Below the pieces are notes generated by a model, which saw only the letters and a list, made by a program, of their open reading frames with translations, was not told the DNA's origin and did no database searches. Made by a program: the position numbers and the translations under genes. Positions 35,279 through 48,772 of a stretch of 64,000 nt of DNA are shown here, piece by piece. Source of the DNA: Warburgia ugandensis. Its lineage: Eukaryota; Streptophyta; Magnoliopsida; Canellales; Canellaceae. Position 1 is the first letter of the stretch. Each line of letters begins with the position of its first letter. The stretch is from positions 37,147,217 to 37,211,216 of the forward strand of contig CP141139.1 of the NCBI GenBank assembly GCA_035236585.1, read 5' to 3'.

Positions 35279-37567
35279 TGTAATGCCCCGAGCAATTTAC
35301 GCTATTTAACAAAAATAAATTGGACATTCTATGGGAAATGAACTATGTTAAATGTTTTACATTATTTAAAATAGTAAACAAAGGAATTAAAAACTTGAAC
35401 CATTAGATCCTACTCGAAAAATGGAATCCAGCACCTCAAAGAATGCCAAAAACGGAATTTGTATGAAGAAGTTACGGCCGTTTAAAGATTAGGGGCAATT
35501 TGGTAAATTGTATTTAAAAAAAGAAAAAGGATGAAAATCACAAGTGACCGTTTTGATAACGGCACCCCCTGTCTTCTTCCTCTCGATTTCTCTAGAAACC
35601 CTAGTTTCCAGAGGTTTCTGCCACCGCCATAGCATGGCTATAAAAAGCCCTATCTTCCTCCTCTTCAAAGCACGATTTTTTTGGCTATTTTGGGACTGGG
35701 GTTTCCGGCAAAAATTGAAAACTCGTCTCTAGCCTTCCCTGCACATTCTGGCTAGGCTCGAGTCAGGCCGGCCATTTCCCCCCTCTTCACCTTTCCCCCT
35801 TTTTCCTTTGGTCTCACAGGAGATCGATCTGGTCTCCCCCTTCTTTGAGTTTTCTAGCGACCAAGGATTCAAGCAAGCGTTAAAGGAAACATACCTACCA
35901 GGCGGGAGGAGCACCATCTCCGCTGCCCAGGTAAGCTCTCACCTCCCTCTTGCATTTTCTCCTCTGTTTTCTCCTTTTTCCGGCCTAGATCCATGCCAGA
36001 TCTGATGGGTTCCGATCGGAAATCTATGATTTTCTGGGGAAGGAAACCAGACGGGTGAAAAACTCGTCCACAGTAACACGTCCCAGGGATGCACGAGCAT
36101 CCTTGGGTTGTGGGCATCCCAGGGTGCACAAGCGTCCTAGGGGTGTGTGGACGTGACGCGCAACCATGCCAAGCTCCCTAGGGCAACTGTCACATGCATG
36201 CCGCACACGGACAGATGCCTGACTCGACCGAGATGCACGAGTGACCCAGGAACTAGGACGTGCGTGCGTGCAACCCCGCCTAAGACACATTTGTGCACGC
36301 CGTCCAAGAATTAATTTTATAAATGAATTCAGCATGCATATGATAAATACATTATGCATAGAAATGTTTCGCAAATGATTGCATAAATTACATGATTTGT
36401 GGTTATTGAGTTTAGAAAATTTGCATGTCCTTGAGGGTTACCAAAAGACGCTGGGTAGGCAGTTGTGAGGGTCAAACAGTTGTGAGGGACCCAAAGAGGA
36501 CAGGTTTTGAAAAAGAGATTTTTTCTTGATTGATCGTATATGATTTAGGCTAGTAAGCTCGTGGGTACTATGCCAAGAGGTCTAGGGTGGCCTCCCAGCC
36601 TCTACCACTATTAGGTGGAAAGGGTACCACACCAAAAAAAAAAGGAATGTCCCTACATTGACTGCATGTGGTACAGGGGGCTACCACTGGTGTCACAGCA
36701 CTGGGTTGAAGTGTCATATGCCCCGTGGAGGCTATGACTGAGTGTCCCCAGGTACCCGGGGACCACACGGCAAGGAGGTCGTAGGCATAGTGGGCCCTAT
36801 GTTTTGAGGATTTACTTGCATTGCATATGGCATGACATGAGATTGGTCAACCATACCATATATCCATGAGTTGGATTCAGTTGAGCATCTCATACATATC
36901 ATTATATTTATGATATCTATGATACTTTTGACTTGGATTATGCGATTCTTTAAGTCGTCAGTATTCCAATATGACAATGGTTTTTAATATTGATATTGAA
37001 TAAGAGTGTTCAAACATGCACAGGTTTTAAAGAGCATATGATTTTAAATATGGCATGCATTGTAAAACTAGTAGTGATAGACTCCTACTGAGTATAGTAT
37101 ATACTCACCCAATCCTTAACATTTTTCAGACACAAATAAACACTTAAGGACATGATATGCCCATGATAGAAGACACCCAAATATATCATTTTTCAGGACA
37201 GTTACACTCATGCGTGGAAAACGCCTTAGGAAATGTCAGTGCTACGAGCAAGTAAATAAAAAAGAGGCAATTATACATGTAACTAAACACTCTACCCTTT
37301 GGACATGTATTTGTATTTATTTACAATTGGGTTGTGAACTGTGATTGGATAGATCTAGGAAGACATTTATGATTTTTGAAATTTTCAAAAACTACTTTGG
37401 TTGTTGTCAAAACAAATGACACTCGCGGTTTTCAAAATGAGTTTAAATGAAAAGATTTTCCGCTGCATTGCATGGTTTTTATAAAATGGTTTTCAAATAG
37501 GGATGCATCCCGCCTTAGGAATTAGATATTGCATTTAAAAATGCATGGGAAAACCCGGGTCGTCACA
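35279..37567 (+). repeat. 3' LTR of element D, 2289 bp
   Basis: It begins TGTAATGCCCCGAGCAAT and ends CCCGGGTCGTCACA. Colinear with the 5' LTR except for loss of one 36-bp unit, a deletion of about 570 bases near 36305, and about 40 extra bases near 37350-37390. The TATA box is at 35639-35646. Confidence 0.9.
35639..35646 (+). promoter_or_regulatory. TATA box in the 3' LTR of element D
   Basis: TATAAAAA in the context GGCTATAAAAAGCCC, identical to the 5' copy. In a 3' LTR it could drive outward transcription into the E LTR. Confidence 0.6.
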
Positions 37568-37572
37568 ATATC
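37568..37572. other. Target-site duplication of element D, right copy
   Basis: ATATC directly after the LTR end TCACA; compare GTATC at 28925-28929. Confidence 0.7.
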
Positions 37573-38847
37573 TAAAGTTTACACCTTGATTTGACTGTCA
37601 AATCATCCTTAGATCAACAAAGTTCTAAGATCTAGGTTAGATCAATGGTCTGGATCAATTACTAGAGTAATAGACCTAATCTAATCCTTAGGACACTCAA
37701 TTAGTACCATATATTATCTAGTCGTTCAAGTCCTGAGGCCTGATCATCCTTTGATCAACCAGATGTAAGTGATATGGTACTATTTTATGAATTTGACCTA
37801 ACTAAATGTGATTAAATCAAGATTTTAATGCTAAAATCATGTCTGCATCATCGAGATGGTTCCAACAGACCTTTCAAATTTAAGATCAAGCTTCTATAAC
37901 CTTTAGAATCTCAAAAAAAACATTTCAGATCAAAATCTAAAATTTACACCCATTTGCACTGGCCAAAAGGGGTTTACACCAATTTACTTTGGTGGAAAGG
38001 GGTTTTACACCGGTTTACACCTACGAAATGACATTTACACTAGTTTACACCGTCATAAAACGACGCTCTGGAGCGCATGGACATCTTGGGCACACTATTC
38101 ATTAAGGACGATGAACCCAAGCCGTCCACCTTCTTTTGGCTTGATCGAAGCCACAAATGCTCTGATTTTTTATCTGTTTTCACCGTTCCTAGGGTTTTTG
38201 GGTCCAAAGATCACAAAGAATGGATCACATCTGTCATTTGAGGTGTCCTTAACTTGGGTCTAACCATGTTCTATAGTTTTGACTTCTTAGGCCATCCAAC
38301 AGTCATTCAACCTAGATCTAGCCCGGATCTGAGAGGGGAAAGATGGAAAATGATGTAAAAACAAGTTAGAGTGTGTGGCTTACCCAATTAGAGTCAAAGA
38401 GTGGACATCAAGGTCCTCCTATGCATATAAAGTTTCGTTCATTTTAGTAGTGTGCAAAGGAAAAAGAGGGAGTTTTTCTCTGGTTGTTTGACAGGGGAAT
38501 GGAAGGGGAAACTCATTTTTGTAGGGTTAGATATGATCTTCTCGCATGGAAAGGCCGATCACCGCCTTCCTCCATTAGAGTTGGAATGGGAATGGAAAGC
38601 AGTGCCTTTATCAAAACAACCCCCTCAAATTTGCATCCCTAATAATTTACCAAATTACCCTTGTAACTTAAAATGGTCATATTTCACTCATCTGAACTCT
38701 ATTTTTGACGTTATTTATGCCGTCCAATTCCCATTGACATGTACTTTCTAGTTTTTATGGTTTCAAAACCAAATTCTATGCATAAATTTTTTAATTTAAT
38801 TAATTTATTTTATTACTAATTTATGATTAAAAATTGAGGATATTACA
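37573..38847 (-). repeat. 5' LTR of element E, outer part
   Basis: On the minus strand it starts TGTAATATCCTCAATTTT at 38847. It aligns with the 3' LTR at 21285-22536 (shared CTAGTCGTTCAAGTCCT and TTTGGGTCCAAAGATCACAA on the plus strand). The part at 37573-37660 continues the inner LTR half from the other side of element D. The frame at 38452-38751 is chance. Confidence 0.8.
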
Positions 38848-41698
38848 CTAATAGCATAAAACATCACAACAACAAAACCATATATTTGGAGATTATCTAG
38901 ATTAAATTTTGAGTTTGGACAAAATCATGCAAAAGTCATATTTTTCATCTATTATGTCTACATTCATTTCAAGTTTCTCTATTCATTTCTCTCACATGGT
39001 CTTTGGTATTGCTTAATTGACTCCCATTTTACAATAATCATTTTGCTCTTATAATGGTCCACTTGTTTTTTCTTATGTAACAGCTTTAGCTTACTCATTT
39101 CTTATCCCTAGGTGTCATACTAATCCCTATAGGTATCCCAATAGACCAAGCATGTCATCATAATGATAGAAGGTTTGACTAAATTGTTTGATTGAAGCAA
39201 ACAGAGATAGTAGATACTTGATTTGTCAATGCATTCTTTCATAAGAAGGATTTAACATATAGGCTTGCTATATACTACAATAACAAGTCCTACAATGAAT
39301 GTTAAAATGGAAATCTCACCAATTATATGTGAAACATAACTATGTGAGATAATTTATTTATCTTGGTGTCATTTTGAACCAATATGTGATAGTAGGGAAA
39401 ATTGTATTCTAGATGTGCGAAAGAAGGAGGTCAAAATAATAAAGATTGTTATTAAAATTTTAAAGGAACTAAGTTAAAACTACAACAATTCTACAACCTA
39501 AGGTTTAGGGACTAATACTAAAGTGGTGAGTATACAAGCTATTAACAAAGATTTTGTGTCAAAGATAGTTTCCATCTTTCACATGAGGGAACTAGGACAT
39601 AGTTGCATAATCAGATTGTAGAGGTTAAATGGTATTATACAACTTCTATTATGAAAGAACAAACAACAGAAGCTAAAAAGATTATCAACTCAGGGGAGCA
39701 ACACTTCTTTTCTTAAATAGTAATAAGGCTATATATTTACTTGGCCATAAAGATTCCTAGATGTATATCAAGGAACTAATTGTAGTTATTTTGTTACAAT
39801 TGACAAGTAAGACTTCTAGATGTTCATATTTAGAAATTTTGTGAAAACGACTAAAGTTAATTTTTTTGAGAGTTTATTTCCTTTTAAAGTGGTCCAAATG
39901 AAGTAGAAGTAAATCCTTCATCTAGTATAAGGGCTTGTTTAGGAATTTGATCAAAATGAAGTAGAAGAAATTCCTTCATCCAGTAAAAGGACAAACTCTT
40001 CGTGGAGAGACCCTCCCATGTTTGCATATGAAATGAACTAATAGATGATAACTACATGGAATAATTTGAGAAGAATGCTTGAGAGTTTGTTGACAAATAT
40101 GAGAAATATGTATATTTGAATAACAAAATTCTCTTTTGAAATTATATTTTGCATTTTGTGAGCAAAAGAACACATCAACTTGACATGTCAAACTTTGTAA
40201 GTTCAATTAGCTTTATCTATATACAAACAAGTATAGAATTAATAGAAAGCATTATGAATCATATTTCACATCAAACTACACCTGAAGGATGAAATGAGTC
40301 TAAATATCAAGTGAGTTGTACTATGGTTACTTAAGTCATTGTGCTACTAAAGTTCAATCTCTATAAGTTCAAACAATGAGATCTGATAAGAACATAAGAG
40401 CATGAAATATGGATCATTTCTAAACTCTCGCATTTGGAAAGATTTCAAGATCTAATCAAAACATTGACATTGATAATGATTGTAGGTCCCACATATTCTA
40501 AATTTGAAAATTTTGCAATCCAAATAATGTTGTGAAAATTTTGAGCAACTATACACAAATGAAGAAATCTCAATTCAATTTTTGTTGAGCCATGGATAGT
40601 TGAAAGGAAAATCAATTTGATCCTTAATATTATATTTTGTGTTACCATGATAAGATGGTTTTATTCTTACAATGTAATTCATAACAAGTGAGTACTATGT
40701 ACTATTAATGAGCACATTGGTTTACATGGTTTCTGGATACTGGGTTTTACACAAATTGATAAGACTATTAATAAACATTTACTAATTGGTCAACATTATT
40801 GAAAGATTTGTAGGTGTTCAGATAGCATTTATGGACAAGGTCAATCTTATAGACATCTATAACATAGGAATATTTCTTTCGTCCAGTTATGTGAAAGTTA
40901 GAATAGGACTGTATTTCAAGATAGTAGCTTGAAAACTAAGAGTTAAGCCATATCCAATGCAATAAACTAGATAATGGAGATACTTGAGTCAACATTAGGC
41001 ATGATGGGTTATGACTTTATGAATTTTGATCCTTAGGAAAATTTGCTAAGTATCCTTGATATAGAACAATTTAGTATATGAATCTTGATGTAACTTTTGT
41101 GATTATAGGAATCAATGTGACTAGTTCTTGCATTGTCTGAGTAGAAAGTATGTGAAGAGCTACATGGAAGTTCAAGCCCGTCACTACAAAGACAACCCAA
41201 TATGTCTAAGCTCATCTCACCAGAAATCCATTACAAATTAGTGAGAGGTAAGTCTTTGAGGGTTATTGCTCAAACTAATGGTCTTGTTGCAAAGGAAAAC
41301 CTTCTTTTGTTGTTTTTAAATTTAAAACAAGTTGGTGAATGCTATTTTTAAATTATTTTTAATTTAAAAAAGTGGGGTTGTTGTTTTTATTTTAAATTAA
41401 GGAAACCAATAGTTCCATATAGCTTAACAAAGAGAGAATGTTGGTTTTGGTTTCGTTTTTAACTTAAAAGGAATAATGTCCAACAATGCTCATGAAAGAG
41501 GAACTAGAAGAGAGGAATTGATGTATAAAGTGGTAACCCCATAGTTCATTCCTTACACTAAATTATCTCTTCCCCCAGAGCTCTTTAGGTACTAGATTTC
41601 TAAAGTCTATCCAACTAAGACACTCTCTATTTTCTATTTCTCTTCTAGAGTTTTCTACTTTTGTGCATTACACTATTCTCTTCTAGTTCTAAGAGTTG

Positions 41699-42015
41699 CT
41701 TTGACAAGATTTCTCTTATTATTGTGTCTCAAGAACTTTAATACTTTCTTGATTATTGACTAAGATTTCTCTTTTTAAGAACTTTATAATTGCCTTGATT
41801 GATTGATTGAGATTTTTATCTTATTGTTGTCTTTAAGACCTTTATTATTGTTGTCATAATTTATTAACTAAGATTTCTCTCTTATTATCATGTTTCAAGA
41901 ACTATACAATAGTCTTAAATTGACTAAGATCTCTCTCCTATTATCATCTTTCAAGACATCTAATTATTGTCTTGATTGATTGATTGTGATTTCTCTTGCA
42001 GTCAAGATCTCTTTT
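41699..42015 (+). repeat. Diverged tandem repeat of about 48-62 bp, about 5.5 copies
   Basis: Units share GACTAAGATTTCTCTCTTAT, then a TTTCAAGAACT block, then a TTGTCTTGATTGATT block. Starts are near 41700, 41758, 41808, 41866, 41921 and 41983. Length variation comes from small indels. No coding frame persists. Confidence 0.65.
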
Positions 42016-42977
42016 GACTCTCTAACTAAGATAAATATTTTCATATAATTTAAGGTATTCATCTAGTGATAAAAGTATGGGTTGATTATGATCATGCAAA
42101 TCAATTGAGATACAAATTGAGTATGGCTTGGTTGAATCCCAAGAGATAGAGGTACCTTATCCCTTACACTTATTGGGAGGCTTCAACGATCTTTAAGGAG
42201 CTATTATAAGGGCTCCCTTACGCTAAGGTTCATCAAATTTCTATTTTGTGCATATAAATTTTAATGCCAACAAGTTGTGCAATAAATCTATAATTGGGTG
42301 TTGGGACCACCAGCTACTCTATTTTTATTAGAAAATAGAAGTGGTGGATGTAACAAATCACACCTAACAAATCTGAGTACCTTATAAATGAGGATCTAAT
42401 TATTCCACTATGATTCTGTACTTAAGCCTTAGCACACTTTATGTCTTCAAGATAAAGCCACTCAAGTTAGATTTGATTAAAGATAATATTTAACAAAAAT
42501 CAAGCTAAGTTATGTTATGTACATCTAATTAGGGTATGTTTCTAACTAGCTTTGGAGAGAAAACCTCCACTCATGCTAGTTAGAGAAATATCAAACTATA
42601 ATTCTTAACTGAGAATTTGAATTCTAAAAATGTATCCTAACAATCACTTGAAATCAAACTTGTCAGGAAGATACAATTATCAGACTTTAGTTCTCATTTT
42701 ATAACTAAATACAATTACCATGGGAGAGAATTGAATTATCACCCTTATGAGTTGTGAGGTGTTTTCCATTTACACTTTGAGACTACTAACTTACATTCCT
42801 ATGGAAAGGGATTTTCCACAGTAAGTACTTTTGAGCAAGAACTCTACTTTGATCTTTTTAACAACTTTGTTGTATCTTTCAAAAAACATTTCTAGATTGA
42901 TGCCTCACTTTAGCATGCCTCAGTTTATCGTTTTTCTTTTCATAGTAATTTGCACAAGAAATATCCTTTTTTGTTCA

Positions 42978-43094
<117 letters not shown>

Positions 43095-45641
43095 CTATAT
43101 CCATTGAATACATCTTTGAGATATTTGGTGTTACAAATATTCCCATTTGTGATGCTTCATTGAAATCTTCAATTTATCATGCTTGTTTTGCCTATAGGTT
43201 AGTCTCTATTCAATTTATGGGTGAGCAAGGGTCAAAAGTAAGAGCTAGCCAGAGAATCAACCTACTAGAAGACATTAGCTTAACCCGTGTTAATGGAAAA
43301 TGTAACCAATCTATGATGGAAAAGTAAACCATCAAACATTATTTTGAACTTGAAGTATAAAGGTAATAGGTAGCTTCCATAACTGAAAATCAAATTGATG
43401 CATATGTTGTGTAAGAGGCTCTTAGCTTCTAAAGTATAAAGGATATATTTAGTTCTTTCTTAATTTCTCATTTTCTTGGGTATTTTTAGCTTGAAACATT
43501 AAGCTAGGTAGAGCACTAGCAACTAGTTCAATGGGTCGCACTCCAAATCTATTGAAATAATTTATTTCTTAGAAATTTAATTCCTTTAGTGAAGGATCTT
43601 GGTAACCTAATTTATTAAGAATCCCCTTGGGACCCATAAGGCTAAACATAGACCCTCACAGTTGAGTATTAGCATAACCCTAATCCAAATCCTACTCATT
43701 GTCAAGCTATTATTCCAACAGAGCTCCCCTTTTGGAAGAATCGAGGCATTTACAATTAGAGCCGATAAAATAGATTAAAATCTATGAATGTCCTTGACAG
43801 AATCCAAATCATCAAATGCATAACTTGCACATATTTATCTGTGAACATCCAAAGAGCAAACTTGGGCAAGTTAAACTTAAATAAAAGGATGTAATATAAT
43901 CTTTTCCTATTTCAAATTTCAATAGTAAGATATTATTGGCTATCATATGGCAACTAACGCATCATAGAATTTTTAAAGGTTTCCGAGGCTATTTGTGCCA
44001 CCACCATTGAGTAGCTTATGGGCCGTAGTCTAGATGAAATTCATTGGGAGAATTGAATTCCATTATGATTGACCATTCATGAATTACCTACAAAATTCAC
44101 TAAAAGAATACACTAGTAAAAAAATTTATTTTCCATGTTAATTTTATTATTGGTCATTATCCTCAAATTCATTATTTAGAATGGATGAAGTGTACCTAAT
44201 TTAAGTTTAGATTAGATCAGATTATATTTGATTTGATTCATTAATTCATCTTGCAAACTCTACATACTATCTTTCTTCATCCTATATAAGCTATGCACCA
44301 AAAATGCCACCCTTTGGATAAGTCTAACATATACTGCTTTAAGTTGAACAATGGATGATGAAACTATTACCATCCATTAAAGCTCGTGCAATTTAGGGTT
44401 ACAATCATTCACTTATAAGATTGTCAATTGTTCAATTCTTTCAAATGGTAGGGCTAGTTGATAGTTTTTTTAATAGTAGTATGGGCATGTCACCAATAAA
44501 AGAGGCATGTAGATTCTTCTAATAGGAGGGTAGTAACCCCAAAAGGACATGACTTAGGGCCTAATTTTTGGGCGATATAAACTATTAATCTTGTTCGATC
44601 TATCCTATTTTGAGTGTGTACAAAAGTTTAGACCCATGGGAAGCGACTAGCCAATCTAGGATAGGGTGAACCTAATGAACAGGTTAGATCATTCAAAGAA
44701 GGGGTCCAACAATGTTGCATACTTTTCTGATGTCTTTTTTGTCATCAAAAAGCATTTTTCTATATTCAACAACCATAAGATTGAGGATACAAATTGTACC
44801 TCAATCTTATTGTGTGGGGTGTCTCAACTAACTGCCTTTTTTATATGATGGGACCCCATTATATATTTTATTTATAGAGTTAAGATGAACAACTTTCTCT
44901 TGAGGAGAGGTGCTTTGAATAATATAAGGTCTCTTGGTGAAATCTTGTGTATAGGTAATGGAGAGAGGTGAAAAGTGTGTTTTCATCTTCTTCTTCAAGG
45001 ATTTTGGGAGAGTAAGAGCAAAGGGGTTGCATGAGATTTTAGGCTTTAAGGATTTAAGTAAAACCAAAAGTTTTTACTAGTTTTTCTCTATTTTCACATA
45101 GTGAAGAAAAACTGGTGATTTTGTGGAGTATGCACATTGCATAAATACACTATGGAATTGGCACAACATACATTTATGTCTTTGAATTTGTTGTGTATAT
45201 TGTTTCTTTGTGATATCGTACTGCTTTGTTTTTCTTTTCTTTTTGCAAATCTTAACCGTGAAAATCCAAATACAAATGTATACAAGTACTATTGATCTTG
45301 CAGATGACCAAAATGGAACCCAAATGATTACTATCCATACCAAGTGGGTATCTCACTCCTATGATAAAGTTCGATAAGCATTAACATCTTAACTTTTCTT
45401 GGTGAGACATGGAATATTTTATAAATATAGGAGCTAGATTCATTTAACCAAGGAAATTCAACTAAAACTTGATGTATGAACCTTAAATTCAGGTAACAAC
45501 ATTCTATTTTATTGTTGTATGACTTATTTCTAGGTGGGAGAATTCTATGCTGCTCTTTATCTTCTATTTGAAGAGGATATTTGTTGGTTATTGGGTAAAT
45601 AGGTTGCTTTAAATGCTTGTATGGATCATTTTGACTTGACC

Positions 45642-46507
45642 TGTTGATGAGTGTCCAATTTTGTATAAAAATTAACCAATTCGTTGCCCATGGATTATAA
45701 CTTATAGTCTTATTTTAGGGATTTTTTTTCAAAATTCATAACACATGCATTTCTGACCTAATGACTCTAAAGTGTGATATTTTAAGAGGTTCAAAGGCTA
45801 ATCTAGAGTAAGTATATGAATAATCATAATTTTTATGATTTAGTTAGAGTTTTGACCTTTTGTAGGAATCAAAATGGTAATCCAATGGCCAAGATTGATC
45901 GAGATGGAAATTGAAGCCATTCATGAGGTTTCCTAATATGACTAGGAAACCTAAGGAAACCAAGGCCGAAATTTCATTAATCTAAAGTGTGAACAAAGGT
46001 CATGATCATCTCAAGGATAGATCATGGATCAAAGGATGCATTTGAAAGAGCTAAAGGTGCTTAAAACGGGCTTGTGCACAAGCCACAAGAGAAGGTGACA
46101 AGCTAAGGAGTGAAGCCAAACCATTAAAGCCAAAGGTTTTAGCCATTAAAGCCAAGCCAAATGAGCCCTCAACAAAATCCATCAAATCAACTTAATCTAA
46201 GTTACACAGAGAGCTGCCATTGGAGGAGAATTTCACTTAATTATCCCAAGCTATCAAGTGGGTTTTTAAAAGGATAATTAGAGGATATTTGAGTGAAAAT
46301 CAAATTGGGTAAGCTTCCATGTGGACCAATGGAAGAGCCTACCTTATTTCCTTTTTCCCATATTTTTCTCTCGCCACCTCACCACACTTCCTCCCATGTT
46401 TTTTACTTAGGGGACGATGCATTCTTCTAAAAGGGATGCACCTCCCAATTTCCTAAAGTCTTTCTTAGCCAGCCAATCACCCACCTTTTATTTGCTCTTC
46501 TTCCTTA

Positions 46508-46598
<91 letters not shown>

Positions 46599-48746
46599 GC
46601 CTGCCAAATCACCCAACTTCCATTTCCTCTTCCTCCTTACCTCTTTCTCTTGCTTCCCTCTATCTCTCTCCAGCCTTATCCCCATCTCTTTCTATTTTCC
46701 TAATGTCCTCCACAATTTTGAAAAGGGGAGATGGATTCTCCTAAAAGGTAGGCGTCTCTCACATTGTCCCACCTTGCTTCCTATCTTGCCCCCACCTAGG
46801 TGTCCTCTTAGTTGTCCTAGGTTAACCATGTCTCCTTGCCACTTCACCTCTCCCCTAATGCACTCCCATCACTCTCCTTCCAAAAGTCTTCAACACCTAC
46901 TCCCTTGGAGCAACCATTTTCCTCCACACCTCCTTTTGGTTGTCTTCCTCTAGTTATTTCTTTGATTTTGCGTGAGTTCTTTGATGATTTTATTTCATTT
47001 TTGCTTTGCTTTTGTTCCCTTGTTAGCTTCCTTATTGCCATGACTTATTCTTCATGTTTTGTTCCTTAATCATCCATGCTTATTGCCTCTAATTTCAACT
47101 CTAGATTCTTGTTCCCAAGGATCACTAATCTCTAGTAGTGACATCCAAGAGATAGTGATCTTCAGATCAAGTGATTTAGGTGACTTGGATCCATTGGTTC
47201 CAATTATTCTTACTCTCCTATTATCATTTTTTTTCTAGGAATCTTTACTTCATTTCCTTAGTTTTTCTTGATTATTTTCTTAAGATGTATGTTATTGTTT
47301 CTCTGGTAGTGACAGCCAAGAGAAGTAGTAACTTAATTCTTTTGAGTTGCCTTCATCTTTTATGTGCTTTGTGCTTAGTTCTAGTGTTAGTTTGATGTTG
47401 TCTTTCCTTAGAATAGTTCCACCTCCTAGTTTCTCTTCTCCTAGTTTTCTTTTGGGTTCTAATAACATGTTACCTTATCTTGGTTTACTATTCTTAGAAT
47501 ATATTTTATATGTGATTGGAATCAATTTGTTAGATTTGTGATAGTGCACAATTTTCAGCTTGTGGATACATTTTCATGCACACTATAATTTGATGTATTT
47601 TGACATTCAATCAACAAAGTTGTTTGAAGATTCTTGTTCATGCTTGTTCCAATAGCTAACTAATTTAGATCTTGAATGTTTTATTGTTTAAAACATTCTT
47701 ATTACAATGCTCTCCATGTCTAATTGTATGGATGTTCAAAAATAACATGTGCTGGTATTTATTAATGGACCATTCATGTTTAATTTTCAGCACCATATAC
47801 ATTTCGTTAGTTGCTTTCATAAGAACCCAATTAGAAATTTAGATTGTTTAGTCATTACTTGAATTAGATTACAAGTTTTTTGGTCTTTAAATTAAGTAGT
47901 TAGGTCATTTTCTAACTCATGAATCATGCGCACCATTTCATGGATCATGTGCACAATAATTGGGTGGCTTTCTTTTAAATGATTGATTAGTTGTTGTTTC
48001 TATTTACTTTTCTTGTTTAATTCGTAGTTTAATTTTAGTTTAGATTCCATTAATTACTGATTTTCATCTTAATTTGGGAAGTTTCTAATTTTAGTTTAGG
48101 AAAGTGTTACTTTTGGAAAGTGTTATTTTAGGAAAGTTTCAACTTGCAACAAGTTCTTTAAGTTTATGCTTCCTAGGGTAATTCATCTTAGTTTTGCATT
48201 AGCTAATGTTTTAGAATGCATGTTTTAGGAAAGTTTCTAAGTTTTAGGTTGTTCACTTTTATCATATTTTATCATTCCATGTTTTCTATCCATGCATGTT
48301 TAGTTTTAATGTTAGTTTGGCACAAGAAGAAGTGGTTGATCTGTGTCATCATGAATTGGTTCTGTTTCCTCTCTTTTTTTAATAATATTGAGTCAGGTTC
48401 TTCTCCTACTAGTATCTAATAGAACATGCCGAATAAAATCTTCTTCCTATAAAATCTACTCGATTTAGATAAAAAAAAAAAAAAACTCAATTGTATGGAT
48501 TTTATAAAACCATGTGCTATGGCTCAAATTCATAGTCAATCATATTACCAATAGAAGTAGTTGATAATTGAATCCTTCCTTATTCTAGGTTAAAAATCAC
48601 TTTCTTTGGCTAAGTTAGATAATTTAAATATGAACCTACCTAACATAGAAGCTATTTGATTCCTCATGGGATCTATTTTTTACCTCACTTGCATGCTTAT
48701 ACTATAATAGATTCGTCCACTTGTGAGTTTAATTAAAACACACGAC
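45642..48746 (+). repeat. 5' LTR of Athila-like element A
   Basis: It begins TGTTGATGAGTGTCCAATTT. The first 45 bases match the LTR at 53484, and the last 100 bases (CATGGGATCT...CTTGCAT...ACTATAATAG...CACTTG) match the end of that LTR. The middle 2.9 kb does not align by eye. A decayed primer site follows at 48755. It holds a CT array (46511-46596) in a pyrimidine-rich domain. Frames inside it (46417-46599, 46836-47069, 47180-47541, 48216-48419) are low-complexity and not supported as genes. Confidence 0.65.
46511..46596 (+). repeat. (CT)n microsatellite, 86 bp, with flanking duplication
   Basis: A pure CT run. The text before it (CTTAGCCAGCCAATCACCCA at about 46467) recurs after it (CTTAGCCTGCCAAATCACCC at about 46595). 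An outer pair (ATTCTTCTAAAAGGGATGCA near 46420 and ATTCTCCTAAAAGGTAGGCG near 46735) also repeats, so the array lies within a local duplication. Confidence 0.9.
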
Positions 48747-48754
48747 AAAGATTT

Positions 48755-48772
48755 TTATGCCATTGTCAAGGA
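48755..48772 (+). other. Eroded tRNA-Asp primer site of element A
   Basis: TTATGCCATTGTCAAGGA aligns to the usual Athila/Tat site TGGCGCCGTTGCCGGGGA with seven changes, six of them C-to-T or G-to-A. The surrounding TTTTT and the LTR end just upstream fit the usual spacing. Confidence 0.6.

Larger units (their letters stand above)
28930..37567 (+). mobile_element. LARD-like non-autonomous chromovirus-type element (D)
   Basis: A structurally complete LTR retrotransposon inserted in the 5' LTR of element E. It has LTRs at 28930-31811 and 35279-37567 (both TGTAATGCCCCGAG...), a tRNA-Met primer site, a polypurine tract and a near-perfect 5-base target duplication. The first 300 LTR bases look about 94 percent identical by eye. 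The 3.47 kb interior has no recognisable gag or pol domain on either strand. The text before the polypurine tract (AATTTCAAGGACAAAATTCT) matches the block that precedes the LTR in Tekay-like elements. It would therefore depend on proteins from an autonomous relative (inference). Confidence 0.85.
21285..38847 (-). mobile_element. Tekay/Del-like chromovirus (E), split by element D
   Basis: A Ty3/gypsy retrotransposon on the minus strand. Its order is 5' LTR (38847-37573 plus 28929-27104), primer site, gag, protease, reverse transcriptase, RNase H, integrase with chromodomain, polypurine tract, and a truncated 3' LTR (22536-21285). Element D sits inside the 5' LTR. The 3' LTR lacks the part matching 27104-28929, so its end was lost against the LINE at 21240 and no target duplication can be checked. 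By-eye similarity of the shared LTR portions is only about 85 percent. All coding domains carry stops or lost catalytic residues. The chromodomain and 'GRVFTITSGQAQ' near the protease point to the Tekay/Del lineage. Confidence 0.85.
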
